Positions 62,059 through 64,000 of a stretch of DNA of 64,000 nt are shown one piece after another. Every line of letters begins with the position of its first letter. The first letter of the stretch is position 1. The notes below the pieces were generated by a model, which was not told where the DNA came from, made no database searches, and saw only the letters and a program-made list of their open reading frames with translations. The stretch comes from Terriglobales bacterium (GTDB lineage Bacteria > Acidobacteriota > Terriglobia > Terriglobales > Acidobacteriaceae), in contig JAOAPE010000014.1 of NCBI GenBank assembly GCA_025462725.1, forward strand, positions 1 to 64,000, written 5' to 3'. Made by a program: the position numbers and the translations under genes.

Positions 62059-62975
62059 AAGATCACCTTCAGCAGCCCTTGCGAAAGCACGCTGAGTTTT
62101 TCTGGAACCGTAAGCCGAACCTTTTCCTGGAAGACGTTGTAATTTCGTGCGGCGATCTTATCGAGCAGTCGGCGATAGATTTCGACGAGCGCCCAAAGGC
62201 ACGGACGGCTGTCGTCTTCGATTAGCGGGATCAATTGCTCGGCAGCTTTGTAGAATTCACGCGCACGTTGGGATTCAAACTCGAGCAGCGGAGTAAATGC
62301 TGATGATTGAAATCCGTTCGACAGCTTTTCCGGAGTCAGTTCCGCCGGCGATCGCTGAAATCGGACAAGGTCTTCTTCAGGTATGTACACGCGCCCCATC
62401 TGCGCGTCCTCTTTGACGTCGCGAATGATGTTGGTAAGTTGAAAGGCAACGCCGGTTTGCTCCGCTAGTGCTTCGGCTGCCGCATCTTTGTATCCGAAGA
62501 TGTGAATGCAAACTAATCCGACGACCGATGCCACGTGATAGCAATAGCGATAGAGTTCATCAAACGTCCGGTACGGGACAACAGGCCCAGTGGCGCTAGA
62601 CCCAGCTGCGGCGGAGGCAGCGAACTGCAAGTCCATCGCAGTGCCCGCAACGAGTTGCTCGAAAAGTCGCAGTGGGATCTTGAAGCGGGATTGCGTGTCT
62701 GCAAGGGCAAGGATCACCGGATCATCGCTACGTTCACCTTCGACCGCGCGACGCAGAGAATATGCCCAAGCCTGAAGCTGCGAACGGCGCTGGTCGAGGG
62801 TCAAGCCGGGATCGTCAGAGATATCGTCCGCATGGCGCATGAATGCATAAACAGCGCACAGGGAATTACGCTTGTGTCGAGGCAGCGCAAGAAAAGCGTA
62901 GTAGAAGTTCTTCGCCTGCGAGCGGGCCACTCCCCGACAGACAACATAAGCCATCGAAAGCTGCCGGTCGCTCAT
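62055..62975 (-). CDS. hpnD: Presqualene diphosphate synthase HpnD
   Basis: A 306-residue squalene/phytoene synthase family enzyme that condenses two farnesyl diphosphates to presqualene diphosphate. The first Asp-rich motif AFMRHADDISDD and the second in LTNIIRDVKEDAQMGRVYIPEED are intact. The YRYCYHVASVVGLVC segment also fits. ATG 62975 overlaps the end of hpnC by four bases. It overlaps the putative hpnE start. Confidence 0.93.
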   Translation of the reverse strand: MSDRQLSMAYVVCRGVARSQAKNFYYAFLALPRHKRNSLCAVYAFMRHADDISDDPGLTLDQRRSQLQAWAYSLRRAVEGERSDDPVILALADTQSRFKIPLRLFEQLVAGTAMDLQFAASAAAGSSATGPVVPYRTFDELYRYCYHVASVVGLVCIHIFGYKDAAAEALAEQTGVAFQLTNIIRDVKEDAQMGRVYIPEEDLVRFQRSPAELTPEKLSNGFQSSAFTPLLEFESQRAREFYKAAEQLIPLIEDDSRPCLWALVEIYRRLLDKIAARNYNVFQEKVRLTVPEKLSVLSQGLLKVIF

Positions 62976-63988
62976 AGCAACTTCCCTTTACGCAATCCGG
63001 CGCGCAATACCATCCAAAGTTTTCGCGGCTTGGAAATCACCGGGCGCGATACGAGAACATCGAAACCCTGCTTCTCAATGGCGTTCAAAATCTCCTGTCC
63101 ACCTCGGCTGAACAGTTCGATATCTACGGCGAGTTCGGGAGAGATCTTCTGAATCAACGGCAGACCGCGCTCAAACCATTCCCGGGCGCGTTCGACCAGG
63201 AACTTCATCAGCGCGATGAATTCCGGAGTAGCGCGGCGCTGCGCTATATCGGATTCGGAAACGCCAAAGCGCTGCATGTCTTCCAGCGGAAGATAGATTC
63301 GCCCTTTGGCGTAATCCACATTCACGTCCTGCCAGAAGTTACCGAGTTGGAGGGCGGTGCATGTGTAGTCCGAAAGCTGCTGACGCTCCTCATCACGGTA
63401 TCCGCCCAGATAAAGCACCAGATGCCCAACAGGATTCGCTGAGTAGTGGCAATACTCGAGGACGTCGTCAAACGTGGGGAATCGCGTGATCGTCTGATCA
63501 CGACGAAATGCCGTGAGCAGATCGGCAAAGGTCTGCTGCGGGATATCGAATTCACGGACGGTCTGCGCTAATGCGACGAACACTGCATGTCGTGGCGAAC
63601 CTGCGTAGCAAGCTCGCAATTCCGCTTCCCATTCGTCAAGCAGGGCAAGCGATTGCTGAACGTCACCGACCTCGTCGCCAAGATCGTCGGAGATTCGGCA
63701 ATACGAATAGACGTTGTAGAAATGTTGCTTCAGGTGCACTGGTAAGAACCAAGTCGCCACAGAGAAATTTTCGTAATGACTTTTCGCCAGCCGCTCGCAG
63801 TAGGCAAATGCCTCACTTAGAGTGGGTGCATGCGCAGGGATCCGGTACTCCGGAGGCAAAGCATTCCATCCCGCTTCGGACAAAGCAGACGCGTTAGCGT
63901 TAGAACGCTGGAGGTTTGAACTTGGCATGGCTGCGGGCGACAGGATTCCCTGTTTCGGTTCTTCTAAGTCTCCGTCGTATTGATTCAC
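62972..63988 (-). CDS. hpnC: Hydroxysqualene synthase HpnC
   Basis: A 338-residue squalene/phytoene synthase family enzyme that converts presqualene diphosphate to hydroxysqualene. Asp-rich motifs YCRISDDLGDEVGD and QLGNFWQDVNVDYAKGRIYLPLED are present, and YCHYSANPVGHLVLYL matches HpnC. The listed start is GTG 63988; ATG 63928 is a real alternative, as the first 20 residues are not family-typical. The gene begins 12 bases from the window edge, so genes further upstream in the operon may lie outside. Confidence 0.9.
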   Translation of the reverse strand: MNQYDGDLEEPKQGILSPAAMPSSNLQRSNANASALSEAGWNALPPEYRIPAHAPTLSEAFAYCERLAKSHYENFSVATWFLPVHLKQHFYNVYSYCRISDDLGDEVGDVQQSLALLDEWEAELRACYAGSPRHAVFVALAQTVREFDIPQQTFADLLTAFRRDQTITRFPTFDDVLEYCHYSANPVGHLVLYLGGYRDEERQQLSDYTCTALQLGNFWQDVNVDYAKGRIYLPLEDMQRFGVSESDIAQRRATPEFIALMKFLVERAREWFERGLPLIQKISPELAVDIELFSRGGQEILNAIEKQGFDVLVSRPVISKPRKLWMVLRAGLRKGKLL

Positions 63989-64000
63989 ACTGCCCGTCAG

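Overview
The window reads as a chromosomal segment of an Acidobacteriota bacterium, most likely class Terriglobia (Koribacter-like). This is inferred from gene content and style: hopanoid genes (hpnC, hpnD, hpnE, hpnJ), a b558-type succinate dehydrogenase, acidobacterial-type small HTH and zinc-ribbon proteins, a class D-like sortase in an apparently diderm genome, and moderately GC-rich DNA. No phage, insertion sequence, CRISPR array or rRNA was seen. Three tRNAs are present: Gln(CTG), Leu(GAG) and Ala(CGC).

Layout. 0-6.9 kb: Nudix hydrolase, cation/proton antiporter, a cold-shock gene with a long leader, a glycosyltransferase, PolX and two membrane-anchored unknowns. 7.1-8.2 kb: a tiny secreted protein with a sorting-signal-like tail beside a sortase. 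8.2-14.1 kb: ThiO, a sigma-54-promoted M20 peptidase, YtxH-like proteins, and a cysteine desulfurase plus MnmA pair for tRNA thiolation. 14.2-15.1 kb: phenylalanine hydroxylase preceded by a tyrosine-codon leader peptide and a mutually exclusive hairpin set, a textbook attenuator layout. 15.9-23.5 kb: GAF-HlyD fusion, HlyD lipoprotein, PqqD-like/M50/HlyD protein, an 18-copy heptapeptide-repeat protein with a sigma-54 promoter, and a sigma-54 enhancer-binding activator.

24.9-28.5 kb: gapA-pgk-tpiA-tRNA-Leu-secG. 28.5-38.7 kb: metallohydrolase, aminotransferase, a multi-receiver GGDEF protein, a CheR-PAS/CheB/CheB group, a frameshifted receiver gene and zinc-ribbon and HTH proteins. 38.8-41.5 kb: ABC exporter and formate/nitrite-type channel. 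41.7-52.8 kb: thrC, sdhCAB, an M15-like protein, an M19 dipeptidase, two cyclophilins, mdh and icd; the sdh, mdh and icd products are TCA-cycle enzymes. 53-58 kb: YihY-like protein and an adaptor-TPR-TolC set. 58.2-64 kb: hopanoid genes, with hpnC-hpnD-hpnE running leftward and hpnJ plus two four-helix EamA-type proteins running rightward.

The strongest unusual signals are: (1) the tyrosine attenuator of phhA, apparently with a leaderless leader peptide; (2) the sigma-54 activator/repeat-protein/HlyD-M50 neighbourhood, which looks like a regulated export system lacking a recognisable pump; (3) the sortase with its dedicated mini-substrate. All functions are inferred by reading; no database search was run.
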